A stretch of 64,000 bases of DNA from Cymbidium sinense (lineage: Eukaryota > Streptophyta > Magnoliopsida > Asparagales > Orchidaceae), in the NCBI GenBank assembly GCA_021442155.1, contig CM038216.1:156163983-156227982 (forward strand). The letters are read 5' to 3'. Below, in pieces: positions 51,465 to 64,000 of this stretch (position 1 is its first letter; every line of letters starts with the position of its first letter). Below the pieces are notes generated by a model. The model saw only the letters and a program-made list of their open reading frames with translations. It had not been told where the DNA came from and did not search any database. Position numbers and translations under genes: made by a program.

Positions 51465-53480
51465 CTTATTGAAGTGATCAGATACGATATTGAGGTATGA
51501 TGCACTACCTTGAAAGATAGAAGTCACCACCTTACAATGGACCTAATCACTTAATAAGGACTCCTAAGGCATGATGGGTCTTTGAATATACTAGAGATTT
51601 TTTCCCTACTTTACATGGATGAATAAAGTAGGGTTTATATTAAACCGGGTTCTAAAGTTCCCTATGGAGGTAAGCCTAAGGAAGGTGAGTTCCTTAGGAA
51701 TACTCTTGATTAAAGTGGGCAATTATTGTCTCCAAAGCTTTCAAGGGTAAGACTATCAATAAATTGGTTATGTTTAGAAAATCAAGTGGGAATGGTCAAA
51801 AGGAGAGACTTATTATTGGAGCCAAAGGAATAAGTAGGGAATACCCATGATATTATGGAGTCTAGTAAGCATTTCAATCTATCATATGGTTAAGCTTTAT
51901 ATGTTTGAAATTGAAGTGAGTTATTTATTTGAGTTAAATTTTATTAGATTACTAAGGCTTATAATCCGCTAACACAAGGTTAGAGAAATGCCTAAGAGGA
52001 GAAGATTTATGCTAGTAGCCCACAGAAAATAACAATCTCGGATCCTAAATCTAGGGAGCTTTAGCAAAAGCTAAAGCACAACCTAAATATAAGCAAAAAA
52101 TAGGTATATGGTTTACCTCCATAAGAGAGAGTAAACTGACTGTTGGACTTATAAGCTGAGTGGCGAACTAACTCTGCTATGCTTTAAAACCATGTAGGCA
52201 AGGCATATGATTTTACAAGATAGTTAGGTTATTATTATTTAAAAAGAAACTAAAATCCTTAAACCCACTCCCTAAGAGATTAGAGCATGAGTGCTATGAA
52301 TAATGACTTAGTTTAATGTAAATATTTTAAATTTTTAGTTGATTTTTGACACTTCATTTTGACAAAGGCCATAGGATTTTCATGTCTAAATGAATGATGA
52401 AATGAGATTATGGGCTAAATTAGAAAGAAAGTGGTATTTTTCACCACAGAAGAAACCCTCAAAGGTCAAGCCATCCGCTATCGTGTAAGGATGAAAACCC
52501 TCTCTTAGTAAGAGTGAAATAATATGCATGTATGATATTAAGCATACAACATTCAACTAAAGGGTTGCTTAATCTTTTAATTATCTTTATTTAGTGCCTA
52601 GGCTTTATGTGAGGTTATGAGTTATTTAAAATTTTAGTTATGAGTGAGTTGAGGTAGAAATTTTATTTTTCCTAAGACCTAATGGATCTGGGCCACACAT
52701 TAAATCATCATTCATAAAGAAACTATTGAAGAGACATACTATTTCTATTGCGCGATTAAACATAACATCAAATAATTTATAAATCAAACACAAAAGAATA
52801 AAAGGTCGGTGCAGTCGGGTACTGCCATACAACCCAAAAAGAAAAATGCGTTGCCGAGCTCTACCCTTATACAACCCGGAATATAAAAGAATAATTATAA
52901 TTTATAAAATGAATAAGTATTATGGGGGTCTTCATATCTTCTTTCATTTCTTCATTTGATTTGATTTGCTTCAAAGGCATGACAGGGCCTCCCAGGATAA
53001 AGCCTTCTATCTACTACTCATCTTAATCCCCCATAACACTAATCCTAATTTCTAATGCAAAATTATATTAAAAATAGAAAAGATAAATCTAACTACACCT
53101 ACAAAAAAGTGTTAGCTAAATGCACCATATAACCCAAGCAGTTATATGTATAATTTAGACTTAGCACCATGCATATGGGTAACCAAGCCCAGCTATCCTA
53201 ATTTGGATTATTAAAGATTAAGCAACCTGTAAAAGAGAGCATTCATATTTATTTTAAGCACCCCTTAAGCATAATCTCCTATAAAAAATATGATTAGGCT
53301 AATATCAACCTAACATCTAATCTACGAGCATAGTCCCTAACACCCAATCTAAAATAATACATCATTAAACTAAATTTACATCAAATCATGCACCACCCTA
53401 ACATAAAGCTAGAAGTAGTGACTTAGTTCTAAAGTGTGTGTATTAAGGCTTGTGTGGTATGTCCTAAAAATGATTTGTTA
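51465..53480 (+). repeat. Y block, U2
   Basis: Counterpart of 26858-28820. It keeps GGTCGGTGCAGTCGGGTAC (52804) and GTTGCCGAGCTCTACC (52850), which U1 has lost, while losing others near 52138. The frame at 52638-52874 (minus) is a by-product of the repeat. Confidence 0.78.
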
Positions 53481-53499
53481 TGATTTTCTAAGTATGAAA

Positions 53500-55490
53500 G
53501 GATGTATAATCATAAGAGATTGATTTCACTTTGAGTAGTTTAAATGATTTGAGAAATTTACTTAGTGTTTTCTTTGGTTTTATTTAATTAACACATAGCA
53601 ACTAGATGTTGTAAATAGAAGGAAAAGAGAGGATCAGTCTCTTTCATCCATACCTTAAGTCATTTCCAAAACATATTGATTAATTAATTCTCTATAGTGA
53701 ATTGCTTATTACACATTTTAAATTAATAATAAGTTTAGGTTTACTTAAATAATCATATTCAATAAGAGAGGAATCTTAAGATTAATTGGAATGAATTACT
53801 ACCACATGATACATGTGCATTCATTTCTTTCCATCATATGTAACATGCACATGATATTAAATCCTAAGCATAACCTATACATACAATATGTCTTAGAACA
53901 CTTAAATGATGGACATAGCATGTACATTTGGAATTTAGATGTTTTATTTGATTGAATTATTTTATTATATTAGTTTAAAGTTCTATATAAATTCTTATAT
54001 AAAAATTCATAGGAATGAAATTAAATAGGTGCATGTCATTATTAACAAGGGAAGTGAAGTAATCAAATGACCTCCTTTGGGCTAACTAAAGCCATATGTT
54101 CTCGTGATGTCCAAACTATATACCCATTATATTCAAACATATGTAAGTTTATACACATGAACATATGGAAGAAGACTTTAAACTAATATGATCAATCAAT
54201 TCAATCACTTTCGATTAAATATGAATGCATGTCTTTCTTAATAGAAAAAGGAATTTTATTCATTAGCTCAATGCACATACAAGTGTATAAAAGTTCTAAG
54301 TGGATACTGCCATTGTTAACCATGGGAGTGTGGTAAACACCTCCATGGGGCTACTAAACTTTGCATCCCAAAATGTCTAGACTAGATATACCCACTATTC
54401 TTGAATACACATGAACGTACAAATAACTACAAGAATGGAAATCATGTAAAAGTTGCACTTTGATTTAATTAAAAGAAGATCATCAGTTGAATGCACATAC
54501 AAGCGTATAAAAGTTCTAAGCAAGTACTTCACCATTATTAACCATGGGAGTAAGGTAAAGACCTTCTTAGGGCTACTTAAAGTCGTGCATCTCCGAAATG
54601 TCCATACTAGATATATCCACTATTCTTAGATACACGTGAATGTATAAAAAACTACAAGAATAAAAATCATGCAAGAGTTGTGTTTGATTTAATTGAATTA
54701 TTTATACATGTGAGCTAAAGTTCTATCTAAATCCTAACATGGAGATTTATAAGAATGAATCCAAACAAATGTTGTGTTCTTTTCAAATGAACTATACACT
54801 TATTAATATTCACATTCTTATATGAATCCGTGAAGATTAAAGAAAAGAGAACTCCATATCACATGTTCTAAGCTATAGGCACATGCAAACTTCTGAATAT
54901 TCATAATCATCATCACTCCACATGTTATAGTTGATTTATATACTTTTCAAAATAATTTTTGATTTAATAATGATAATAGCCACACATGTTTTTAATTTAA
55001 ATCAACACATGCCTACTTGACATAAAGGAAATCATTTCATTTAATTAATTTTTCTAGAGATAAATGCATGAATCAAGTGACATATAGCATTTAATATGAT
55101 TGGAAAGAAATAAAGAGACATAAACACAAAATTTCATTCAATCTAATTAATTCCTATGGACAATCATATCAAATAAGCTTATTTAAAATAAACCAAAATT
55201 TCTTAATGTCACTCTTAATTTTATGTTTGATTTGATTTAAGAAATATGAGGGGAGGTTTGCTAATTCTAATCCCATTCCCCATGTGTGAGTTAATTTGAT
55301 TTAATGAGAAAGAATTAGATTTATTTATGGATTAATTAGGTTAAGGTATGAATTAATTCAATTAATTAAACCCTTACCTATGTTACCTTAAGGTGATTAA
55401 TTAACTATTTATGATCCAATGAAATATGTAAATAGAAAATAAATAGCAATGATCCTATGAAATGAAAGGGGCCTAATTTAATTAGCTCAT
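53500..55490 (-). repeat. Inverted X block, U2
   Basis: Counterpart of 28830-30850, with module cores near 54107, 54378 and 54598 on the minus strand. It ends in the AATTAATT tract. Confidence 0.76.
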
Positions 55491-56105
55491 AATCACAAAT
55501 TAATTAAGCTATGTCTACTTAATTAAGATTTAATTAAAATTTTAATCAGCCTAATTACTCTCTAAATAATTTTCCAATTAATTTTAAATTTTTTAGAGAT
55601 GTTTAGGGGGATGACCTCTGTCTCCCTAATTTGTTTTGTTGGAATTTGTTGGATAGTTTAGGATAATCAATGGATTAAGCTTTAATTACTCTCAATCTTA
55701 ATTAATGATAATTAACCAAATGAACTATGGATTAATTAATTAATTAAGCTTATTGTCCCATGTTAATAGTGAGAAGTCTTAGGAAGTGGTTTGAGTTCAT
55801 TCCTTATGACCATTTCATTAAGCCTCTTCATTTGTTTTAAATTAATTAAAGATTAAATAATTAATTAACCACTGAATTAATCAATTAAAAGAAAGGATAT
55901 CTAATTATTTTAAAGCTTCATTAGTTGTTTGAGATGACTTAGGGATTGAGATTGAGGCCTCTTCCTTGATCTCTTTCCTAAGTTAATTTCATCTTCTAAT
56001 TAAAAGATATAATCAAAGGATTTAATTAACCAATTAAGTGCTTAAAATTAATTTAAAATCCATTCATTCATAGCCTTTAATTAACTCTTGGTAGCTTGGA
56101 GTTCA

Positions 56106-56143
<38 letters not shown>

Positions 56144-57890
56144 AATGAAATTATGGTTAGCTCACATGTGTGAGAAAACTATAAAAGTAATTAAGTGAGT
56201 CCCGTGAGCTTAATTAACTATTAATTATGAGCTAATTGTATTAAGCCCATTTCATTTCTTAGGAGCATTGCTAATTTACTTTTCATATAGTTGCATCTCA
56301 TGTTGGCTCATCATTATTTAGTTAATTAACTTAAGGTGATGTATGTAAGGGTTAATTAATTGATTTAATTCATATCTTAACCTAATTAAGATATAAAATT
56401 AACCTAATTGCTTTTCATTAAATTAAATTAACTCATACATATGGGGAATGGGATTAGGGCTAACAAACCTCTTTCACATTTCTTAAATCAAATCAAACAT
56501 AAAGATCAAAATGGCTTTAAGAAATTTTTTGGTTTATTTTAAATGAGTTTCTTTAATATGATTGTCCTTAGGACTTAGTTGGATTGAATGAAATTATATG
56601 CATGTATTTCTTTATTTCTTTCCAATCATGTTAAAATATTGTATGCCACTTGTATTCATGCATTGACTTCTTTCAAATTAATCAAATGAAAATGATTTCC
56701 TTTATGTTAATTTGCATGTGTTGACTTAATTAGATATGTGTGGTTATTATCACTATTAAATCTCAAATGTGTTTTCCAAAGCTCATTAATAAATAGTAAT
56801 ATATATTGTGACATTAGTTTCATATCCATAGGATGTGTATGTGAATATAAGCTTAGTGTATGAAGTGAAGTCTCTTTCATACATTCATATGCTGATTTTA
56901 ATAAGTTTGAATGTTAATGGGTATATTAGTTGGACATTCCCGGGATGCACGGGCTTTAAGTAGCCTCAAGGAAGTTCGTACCTCACTCTCCTGGTGCAGA
57001 ATAATGGCAACACACCTGTTTAATTTCATTCTTATGCACTTTGACATTATAATTCATATAGAGCTTTAATTCATTCACATAAATAAATCAATTAAATAAA
57101 ACTCTAATTTTTTGCATGATTTTTTTATTCTTATAGTTGCTTATACATGCATATGTATTTAAGAATAACGAGTATATTAGTCTATTAGGGACATGCGGCT
57201 TTGATTAGCCATAAGGAGGTTCCTACCTCACTCCCTTGGTGAACAATGGCATCATACTTTCTTAAAACTTAAATGAATTTGATGTGTATTTAGCTAATGA
57301 ATGAAAATTCCATTTTCTATTAAAAGACATGCATTCATATTTTTGTTCAAGTGGTTGGGTTGATTAGTCATATAATATAGAGTTCTTTTCTTATACTTTT
57401 GTATGAGAATTTAAATAGAGTTTTAAATTAATATGACAAAATGATTCAACCAAATGAAACATTAATTCCAAGTACATTTGCTTACATTCATCATTTAAGT
57501 GTGCTATGATACAAATTGCATGTATAGGTATGTTTAAGACTTAATCATATGTATGCTATATATGATGGGAAGAAATGAAGTAACATGTGTTATGTGATAG
57601 TAATTAATTATAATTAATCTTAAGATGCCTTTCTTGTTGAATGGGATTATTTAAAGTGAAACCTAAACTTAAGATTAATTAAAACATGTAATAAGACATT
57701 CACTAAAGGAAATTGATTAATTAATTTAATTTAGATGTGGCTTCGGGTAGGAGTGAAAGAGAGTGATTCTATCTTTTCCTCTCTTTATAAAACTTAGTTG
57801 TTAGGTGTAAGCCAAGTGAAACAAAAAGAAAATATTAAAAAAATTTCAAATCAATTAAACCATTTAAATTGTAACCACCTATCATAATTA
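55491..57890 (+). repeat. Second forward X block, U2
   Basis: Counterpart of 30851-33190. The conserved GGGGGATGACCTCTG segment is at 55606 and the first module core at 56932. The second core near 57182 has lost the GGTCATTTCGG part. Confidence 0.75.
56109..56142. repeat. (GA)n microsatellite, U2
   Basis: An uninterrupted GA run of about 34 bases. The paralogous U1 run (31460-31482) is shorter and interrupted. Confidence 0.95.
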
Positions 57891-59695
57891 AATCTTTTCA
57901 TACTTAGAAAATCTTAACTCCAAAGCTTAGTTAGAACATACCACATAAGCCTTAACACACACATTAAGTCACCACTTCTAGTTTTATGTTAGGGTGGTGC
58001 ATGTGATGTATGTTTATTTTGTGATGTATTGTATAGATGAATGTTATGGTGTATGATTCATAGACTAGATTTAGAATGTGATTAACCTAATCATACTTTT
58101 TTATAGGAGATTGTGCTTAAGGGGCGCTTAAAATAAATATAATTACTCTCTTTTGTAGGTTGCTTAACCCCTAAGTATAATCTAAATTAAGACAATTGAG
58201 CTTGGTTACCCATGTGTAGGGTGCTAAGTCCAAAATATACACATAATTGCTTAAGTTGTATGATGTGTTTAGCTAACACTTATCTTCCAGGTGTAGTTGA
58301 TTTATTTTTTCTATTTTTGATGTAATCTTGCATTAGAAATTAGGATTTGTTATGGGGATTAGGATGAGTGAGGCTAGAAGGCTATGTCTGGGAGGCCGTG
58401 ATGCCTTTGAAGCAAGCAAATCAAATGGAGTAAAGACATGAAGATATAAAGATATGAAGAGAAGACATAACATCTATTCATTTGTAATTGTAATTATTCT
58501 TTCATATGCCGATGTATAAGGGTAGAGCTCCTACCCATTTATTTTTTAGGTTTAAATGGTTACCCACCGGCTTGTTATTCTTTCACGTTGAGTTTATAAA
58601 TTATTTGATGATTTGTTTACATTGTGCAATAGAAATAGCATGTATTTTTCTAGTTTCTTCATATATAATGATTTAAAGTGTATACTGGACCCACTTAGGC
58701 TTTTAGGAAAAAATAAACTTTTTACAAACACAAATTTATAATTAAATTTCTAAATAACTCATAACCTCACTTAAAGCCTAGGAATTAAATCGAGATAATC
58801 AAAAGATTTAGCAACCTTTTAGCTGAATGTTGTATGCTTAACATCATGAATATCAGCTGAATGTTATATTCTTAACATCATACATATCATATTATTCCAC
58901 TATCACTAAGTGAGAGTTTCCATCCTTGCACGATAAGGGAAGACTTGACCTTTGAGGGTCTCCCTTATGGTGAAAAATAGCTATTTATCTTTGATTTAGC
59001 CAATAACCCTATTTTATCATGCATTTAGGCATATAAAATCTTATGGACTGTGTCAAAATAATAAGTCCAAAATCAAATAAAATTTTATAAAATTTTCATT
59101 AGACTAAGTTATTATTCATAATCCTTATACTCTGGTCCCTTAGGAAGTGGGTTTAATGATATTAGTTTCTTTATAAAATAATAATAACCTAACCATCTTA
59201 CAAAATATATGACTTGACTACTTGGTTTTAAAATGTAGGAGGAGTTAGTTGGCTGCCACTCCAGGTGGTTATAAGTTTAGCAGTCGAGTGGTTTACCCTC
59301 TCTTGTGGAGGTAAACAATATACCCATTTTGACCTTAGATTCAAGATGTGCTTTGGCCCTTGCTAAAGCTCTCTAGATTTAGGATCTGAGATTGTTGTTT
59401 CCCCTTGGGCTAGAAGCATAAATCCTCACCTTTTAAGAATTTTCACAATATTATATTATGGGATTATAAGTCCTAGTTTTCTAATAAATTTCAACAAAAA
59501 TACATAATTCTCTTCAATCTCAAATATATAAATCTCAATCATATGATAGTTTGGGAAGCTCACTAGGTTTCCTAGTATCATGAGTATCCCCTACTCATCT
59601 CTTTTGGGTTTTATAATAAGTCTCTCCTTTTGATCTATCCCACTTGATTTTTCAAACATAGCCAATTTATTTATACTCCTATCTTCGAAATCTTT
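57891..59695 (-). repeat. Inverted Y block, U2 (truncated)
   Basis: The reverse complement of about 51650-53480. Landmarks are GGTTACCCATGTGTAGGG (58204), AGGGTAGAGCTCCTACCC (58519), GACTTGACCTTTGAGGGTC (58944) and CTCTAGATTTAGGATCTGAG (59371). It stops near 59695, about 220 bases before the end of the corresponding U1 arm. Confidence 0.77.
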
Positions 59696-59712
59696 GAAGA
59701 CAATAGTTATAT

Positions 59713-60040
59713 GTTACTTAGTATAAATCTTATCACAAAGGGAAGAGTCGGCTCATTATGGCTATTACCATCATCATAAGTGCACCTCAATTTATACTAG
59801 ACTCTTGATCTTCTTGAGACACTCATTTAAACTCTGCGACTAAAAGATGCTCATGTATTACTTATTATAGATCTTATTCTAAAGTGTGGAGTTAGCTCAC
59901 TATAGCTATATCCTTCAATGCATGTTATTATTGCTCTTCACAAGAGCAGTCATCTAGACATATTAGGAAGGAGAGCCTTGCATGCCACTTATTTATATCT
60001 TATTATAAAGGTGGGAGATTTCTTGCTAAGGATTGGCTAT
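59713..60040 (+). repeat. Three diverged tandem copies, period about 130-143 bp
   Basis: A segment of the form TTACTTA-TATA-ATCTTAT-AAAG-GAG-GCTCA-TATGGCTAT recurs at 59713-59766, 59856-59910 and 59985-60040. The copies are imperfect. It resembles nothing else in the window and has no open frame. Confidence 0.6.
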
Positions 60041-60318
60041 TTGAAGTTTTTTTAATATTATGCTTGTATTATAATTGAATATATAAGACTATTGCAAGTA
60101 TTTGTAGTATTAGAACACATATTTTGGCTATTGCTAATTTAAATATAATCAACACCTTAGAGTGAGTATGGTGTTGCACAAAGAGATACAATAAAAAAAG
60201 CTCAATCAAGAACATTAGAGGCCAAGAATAAGGTTCTATTACAAGGACTAGGAAAAACTTGGAGGACAATGGAGCTTGAATAAATGATGTATTGAATACT
60301 TTAGACTTTTTAATTTGG
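60041..60318. other. AT-rich spacer
   Basis: No gene or named repeat. The minus-strand frame 60069-60269 is hydrophobic and AT-biased, with no motif. Confidence 0.5.
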
Positions 60319-60556
60319 AAGATTTATATACATACCACACAATTCTTATGTATTCACATATCTAACACAAAAAGTTAGATTTTTTTACTTATTTAACACT
60401 TTTCTATACATAAAATGGTGCATTCACTTTTAAAAAATGAGTGATGATGTTATTTTTATGTGATATTAAAGATTGGGGTATTATATATATGTAAAATTTG
60501 AAGGTTAGGTGTTATATATATAAATACATAAACATTGTGTGGTAGTATGTAAATCC
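60319..60556. mobile_element. Foldback MITE with inverted repeats of about 50 bp
   Basis: The left arm (60319-60372) begins AAGATTTATATACATACCAC and the reverse of the right arm (60503-60556) begins GGGATTTACATACTACCACA. Pairing extends over roughly 50 bases with a few mismatches (shared CACACAAT, TTATGTATT, TAACAC). Total length is about 240 bases, typical of a plant MITE. The flanks show no clear target duplication. Confidence 0.72.
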
Positions 60557-60599
60557 CCCTTTTTATTTTGTTATATGTATGTTGCGTTATTTTTATGAG

Positions 60600-61990
60600 G
60601 CTTATGTAATGTATGATTGATTTGATATTATGTAAAATTAGAGTGAATTATCAGAAAAAATATTAATTAATTTTTAATTAATTTTAAAGGAAGGAGGGTG
60701 GCAACTACTTTTGAGGGAGGAATTATTAATTTAAATAGTCACTCCATCCATTCCCTCCTTTAGTCATTTGAATTGTGGAGTTTTTATAAAAATCATTTTA
60801 TGTCCAATTCCATAATAGAAACATTACATTGTTACTCACACTTATTTCTAATAATTTTCTTTAGATTAGATCCACTTTCCACAACCCTAAATCATCTTTT
60901 AATTATTAGTGTGGATAAAGTTTAAAAGACAATTGTGAAAAAATCTAATTTTTTTATTTTGAAGAAAATTTGAAACTTTTGAGATTTGAGTTAGACATAT
61001 TTCTATATTATATACAATTTATTTTAAGTAATCGTTTGGTCTATCTTTGTTATTCTAAAAGGGATATTATACATTCTAGATTGGATTATTTCTTTGTGTT
61101 GGTCAACCACTATAGTGACTCAAACTTTAAATGCACTTCAAGTATTAGCATCTAAACCATATATTACTCATTGAAAACCCTCCAATCAAATTTGAGCGCT
61201 TAGTGATTGAATCCTAGGACACATCAATTGTGGTATCAAAGCCATTCCAAGATAGTGAGAAGTTTAAAGTTTATAACTTGAAGTTGTAAGAGTTGGTAAA
61301 TAATATCATTTTTTAATATTAAATTAATAAATTTTCATATTTAAATTGGCCACAAAACATTTTCTTATAAACTTAATTATATGTTTTGCAAATAAAAATG
61401 CTTCCATTTGATGAAAATAGTTTTTATTGTATAATGTTACGGTTCAAATATATAATATAAAAGACATGATTGTTGATATAAGAGAGATGAGTTTAAAATT
61501 TTTTGAAAAGTTAAGAAATTTTAGAAATGTTTTAAATAATAAATGCTAGATTTATAATTCTCATGAGTCGCTTGAAAATAACACTAATATTATGCCACAA
61601 GAAACTAATCTTAAAGTCGCTATTAAAGTTGATACTATTGCCATCACCTTTGCATATATCTCCATTTATTTCTAACAACCTTTCTATTACCTTTAATTAT
61701 TCCTTAATAATTTTAAGTTGTCAATATGTTGCTATGAAAGTTCAAAAAAAATAATACCAAATGTTTTCAAGTTAATCAATTTGGAGGAAGTTGACCACAT
61801 TTTTTTACAAGTGGTGTCACATAATAAACTCTATCGCTACATATACTCCAAAACCTATTACATGCCACTTCACTCTTCAAAGAAGAGTTCTTTAAGGTCA
61901 AAGAGAATTGATGTTGCACAAAGTGTCAATGCAAGGAGAAATGGCCCCACTATAAGTGTTCAAGAAAGAAAAGTTGAAGCAAAGCATTGA
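60600..61990 (+). mobile_element. Decayed LTR retroelement fragment: LTR end, primer-binding site, gag remnant
   Basis: TGGTATCAAAGCC at 61231-61243 matches the plant primer-binding site for initiator-Met tRNA (usual form TGGTATCAGAGC) with one change. It follows a CA-ending sequence (61225-61226), as expected at an LTR edge. The upstream 400 bases recur at 62500-63090. About 680 bases downstream, near 61914, a frame reads CCTKCQCKEKWPHYKC, which may be an eroded gag zinc knuckle, but the spacing is wrong for an intact CCHC. The open frames 61563-61754 and 61718-61990 are fragments. No polymerase domain is present. Confidence 0.6.
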
Positions 61991-62499
61991 GGTCCACTCA
62001 CAAAGAGAAGAATGAAGATCTTAACTTAATAAATATTATTTTATTTTAAATATGTAAACATAATGTGAAATATTATTTTTGTTATGTGTTCAGTGCCAAT
62101 TGTTATAGCTTGAACATTTAAATTTCAAAATTCAAAGCTTAGAATTTTGGAATTTGATCATCAAATATATTAGAGATTATTTAAATTAATGGAACTATAA
62201 TAATTTGCATCAAATAATTATAAAATCAATAATTTGTGGCTAATCAAGAGAGAATTAAGTGGTTTGGGTGGTTATAACAGGATAGTTTTTGGTAGTTGCA
62301 AGCGTGGGCCCTCCATCCTTTATTTGAAATTTTCAATCTATCTTGTGGACTTATAATATGTTATATTTGCATGGAATGAAATCTTATGGTTAATTTCTAC
62401 TAAAGAAAATAGTGGAAAATCTATTGTTGGAGGCTTGGTGGCCAACCCAAAGTGAGATTAGGTGATCTTCTTGTGAATAAATTTGGCAGTGATTCAAAT
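61991..62499. other. Spacer between two retroelement fragments
   Basis: AT-rich with no gene. GTGGTTATAACAGG and GGTAGTTGCAAGCG words near 62270 faintly recall 60700-60720, so the start of the second fragment may lie further left than drawn. Confidence 0.45.
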
Positions 62500-63340
62500 T
62501 TTTGTGTTTATTTTATATATGTTATTATGCTTTTCTGCTTCCATATTTTCTAAATTAAAAAATTAAAAATTCTCCATTAAATCCTCCCAGATTAAACTAT
62601 AGTTCCATCCTTGGTGTTTTTGGCCAAGGACTTGAAATACTACATCTAGTCTAGTTTTAAATAGTGTTTAGTGGAATTATACCCCATCTAAAACTCTTAT
62701 AAAACTCCTAATTTTTACTAGAAACATTAGATTTTCACTTGCAAGTATCTATAATAATTTTCCTTTAGAATAAGTCCACTTTCTAAAACCCTAAACCCAA
62801 TTCTAAAAGAAAATCTTGAAAAAGATCTAAACTCTCTTTAAAAAAATTTTAAAATTTATAAATTTTGAATTTGACACATTCTACTATCATTTCCAATTTA
62901 TTTTGAGTCATGGTGTGGTCTATCTTTGTTATAAGAATTCTTAGATGGAGACATTATAAAATTTACATGGACTATTTCTTTGTTATGGTCAACAACTCTA
63001 GTGACTTATACCTTAAATGCACTTCAAGTAATAGCATCCAAACCAAATGTTACTCTTCTAAGTGTGAGAAGCACCCAATAAAATTTAGATTAGTCCAAGT
63101 TATCCAACTTGAGGCAACATTGGGATAAGCATAAGAAGAAGAAGAAAAAATAGAGCCACATAAAGCTTCCAAGAAGAAGAAGCTAATACCTCTAACCCAT
63201 GATAGATGAGAGAGGTTCATGGTGTGGATGGATAAATTTGTGAAAGAGCATCTACACAAAGTGATCCCAAAGATGCAATGATAGAGTATACATGTTGCTA
63301 GACAAAACATAAGAAGGGGAAAATAGGTGTCATCTTGAGG
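62500..63340 (+). mobile_element. Second copy of the retroelement fragment
   Basis: 62730-63090 aligns with 60830-61200 (shared GTGGTCTATCTTTGTTAT, TTAAATGCACTTCAAGTA). The alignment appears to run past the LTR edge into a worn primer-binding site near 63113 (ATTGGGATAAGCA) and a knuckle-like TGTTGC...AAGGGGAAAATAGG near 63295. So this is probably a second, shorter copy, not the 3' LTR of the first. Confidence 0.5.
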
Positions 63341-64000
63341 ATGTTAAACCAAGCACTTATAGAGAAGAAACCCAATATTTTTTGCTTTGCTTTAAAAAAA
63401 AAGTGTCTAATGCACTAGCAATGCTAACCATCTAGAAGAAACAAACAAGACAATAATTTATTAGTGCATATGTGTCTAAGGTGCCTTAGTGTCACACTAT
63501 ATATTGCTAGATTTGCTAATTTTTAACTAGTTTGCATTTGATGCATAGGTTCCAAACCTAGGGCCTTAACATCGACCACCTAGGGATTGACATTTTTATT
63601 ATTTTATGCAAGAAAAAGAGTATAAAACAATGTGATTCTTGGAGATGGACTAGGGAAAAAATTATTAAGATGCTTTTGGGGTAAGAAGCTAAGGAGATAA
63701 AGATAAAACTTCAAATCAAGATGTGATCCACTACCCTAGAGAGCTTATAAATAAATGATCGCTCAAAAAAATATCATTTTGGGAACTCTCCATCATGTTT
63801 ATTAAGATGGGTATGAGTATGTCTTTCATGAGACAGATTGATATATATATATATTCAACCAAATTTCCCCTAATATTATATTAGGATTTTATTAGATTTA
63901 GGCTCTACTTCCTATGAATGCAAGTATTAATAGTTAATACCCTCTCTACCATAGTAAGAGAAAACTCTCATTAAGGTTGGAAACAAATATATCTCGATGT
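63341..64000. other. Intergenic DNA at the right edge, no recognisable gene
   Basis: No coding frame or repeat copy was recognised. A short (TA) run lies at 63840-63853. Confidence 0.5.

Larger units (their letters stand above)
47594..59695 (+). repeat. U2: second copy of the 12-kb composite repeat
   Basis: It parallels U1 throughout at an offset of about 24.6-24.7 kb: TTGACC tract (47594-48060), GC-richer block (48061-49030), AATTAATT tract (49170-50070), X with three modules (to 51440), Y (51465-53480), inverted X (53500-55490), forward X (55600-57890), inverted Y (57891-59695). The inverted Y is cut short at about 59695. U2 lacks the extra decayed Y copy seen at 33860-34360. The open frames at 47948, 48347, 48537 and 52638 (minus) are not shared intact with U1 and are not called as genes. 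Confidence 0.8.

Overview
The window is AT-rich plant nuclear DNA, and I see no intact protein-coding gene in it. The plant call rests on three observations. A terpene synthase pseudogene has the angiosperm exon-intron layout. A tRNA-derived SINE and several MITE-like elements are present. The rest is large nested repeats with long microsatellites. The species cannot be told from the sequence alone. Open frames other than the terpene synthase exons are short and look like chance frames in repeats.

Layout. 1-335 is the end of a tract rich in TTGACC and AATTGG words. 2030-9475 is a tandem duplication of about 3 kb; each copy carries a repeat block (called Y here) and a broken terpene synthase (TPS) relic on the minus strand. 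Copy 1 of that duplication also holds a SINE, and copy 2 holds a MITE-like insert and a (TC)n array. 11961-22860 is a first foldback structure: a TTGACC tract, a Y block, T-rich and TTGACC tracts, a partial X block, and an inverted Y block. 22876-35556 (called U1) is a composite of TTGACC tract, GC-richer block, AATTAATT tract, then X, Y, inverted X, X, inverted Y; its inverted arms are about 4 kb each. 35557-43056 holds decayed repeat sequence, a (GT)n array, an (AT)n array of about 136 bp and a MITE. 43057-45360 is the main TPS pseudogene (minus strand, exons 7 to 2). 47594-59695 (U2) is a second copy of the U1 composite, in direct orientation about 24.65 kb downstream. 59713-64000 has a small tandem repeat, a foldback MITE and two decayed LTR-retroelement fragments, one with a primer-binding site.

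Interpretation. This looks like a former TPS locus invaded and enlarged by a family of non-coding repeats that form very large imperfect inverted repeats. I recognise no transposase, integrase or reverse transcriptase in that family. The most unusual features are the X-Y-X'-X-Y' organisation, its 12-kb duplication, the dense TTGACC tracts (each word contains the W-box core) and the many small deletions of GC-containing words between U1 and U2. All homologies were found by reading, so end points are approximate (tens of bases) unless an exact junction is stated.
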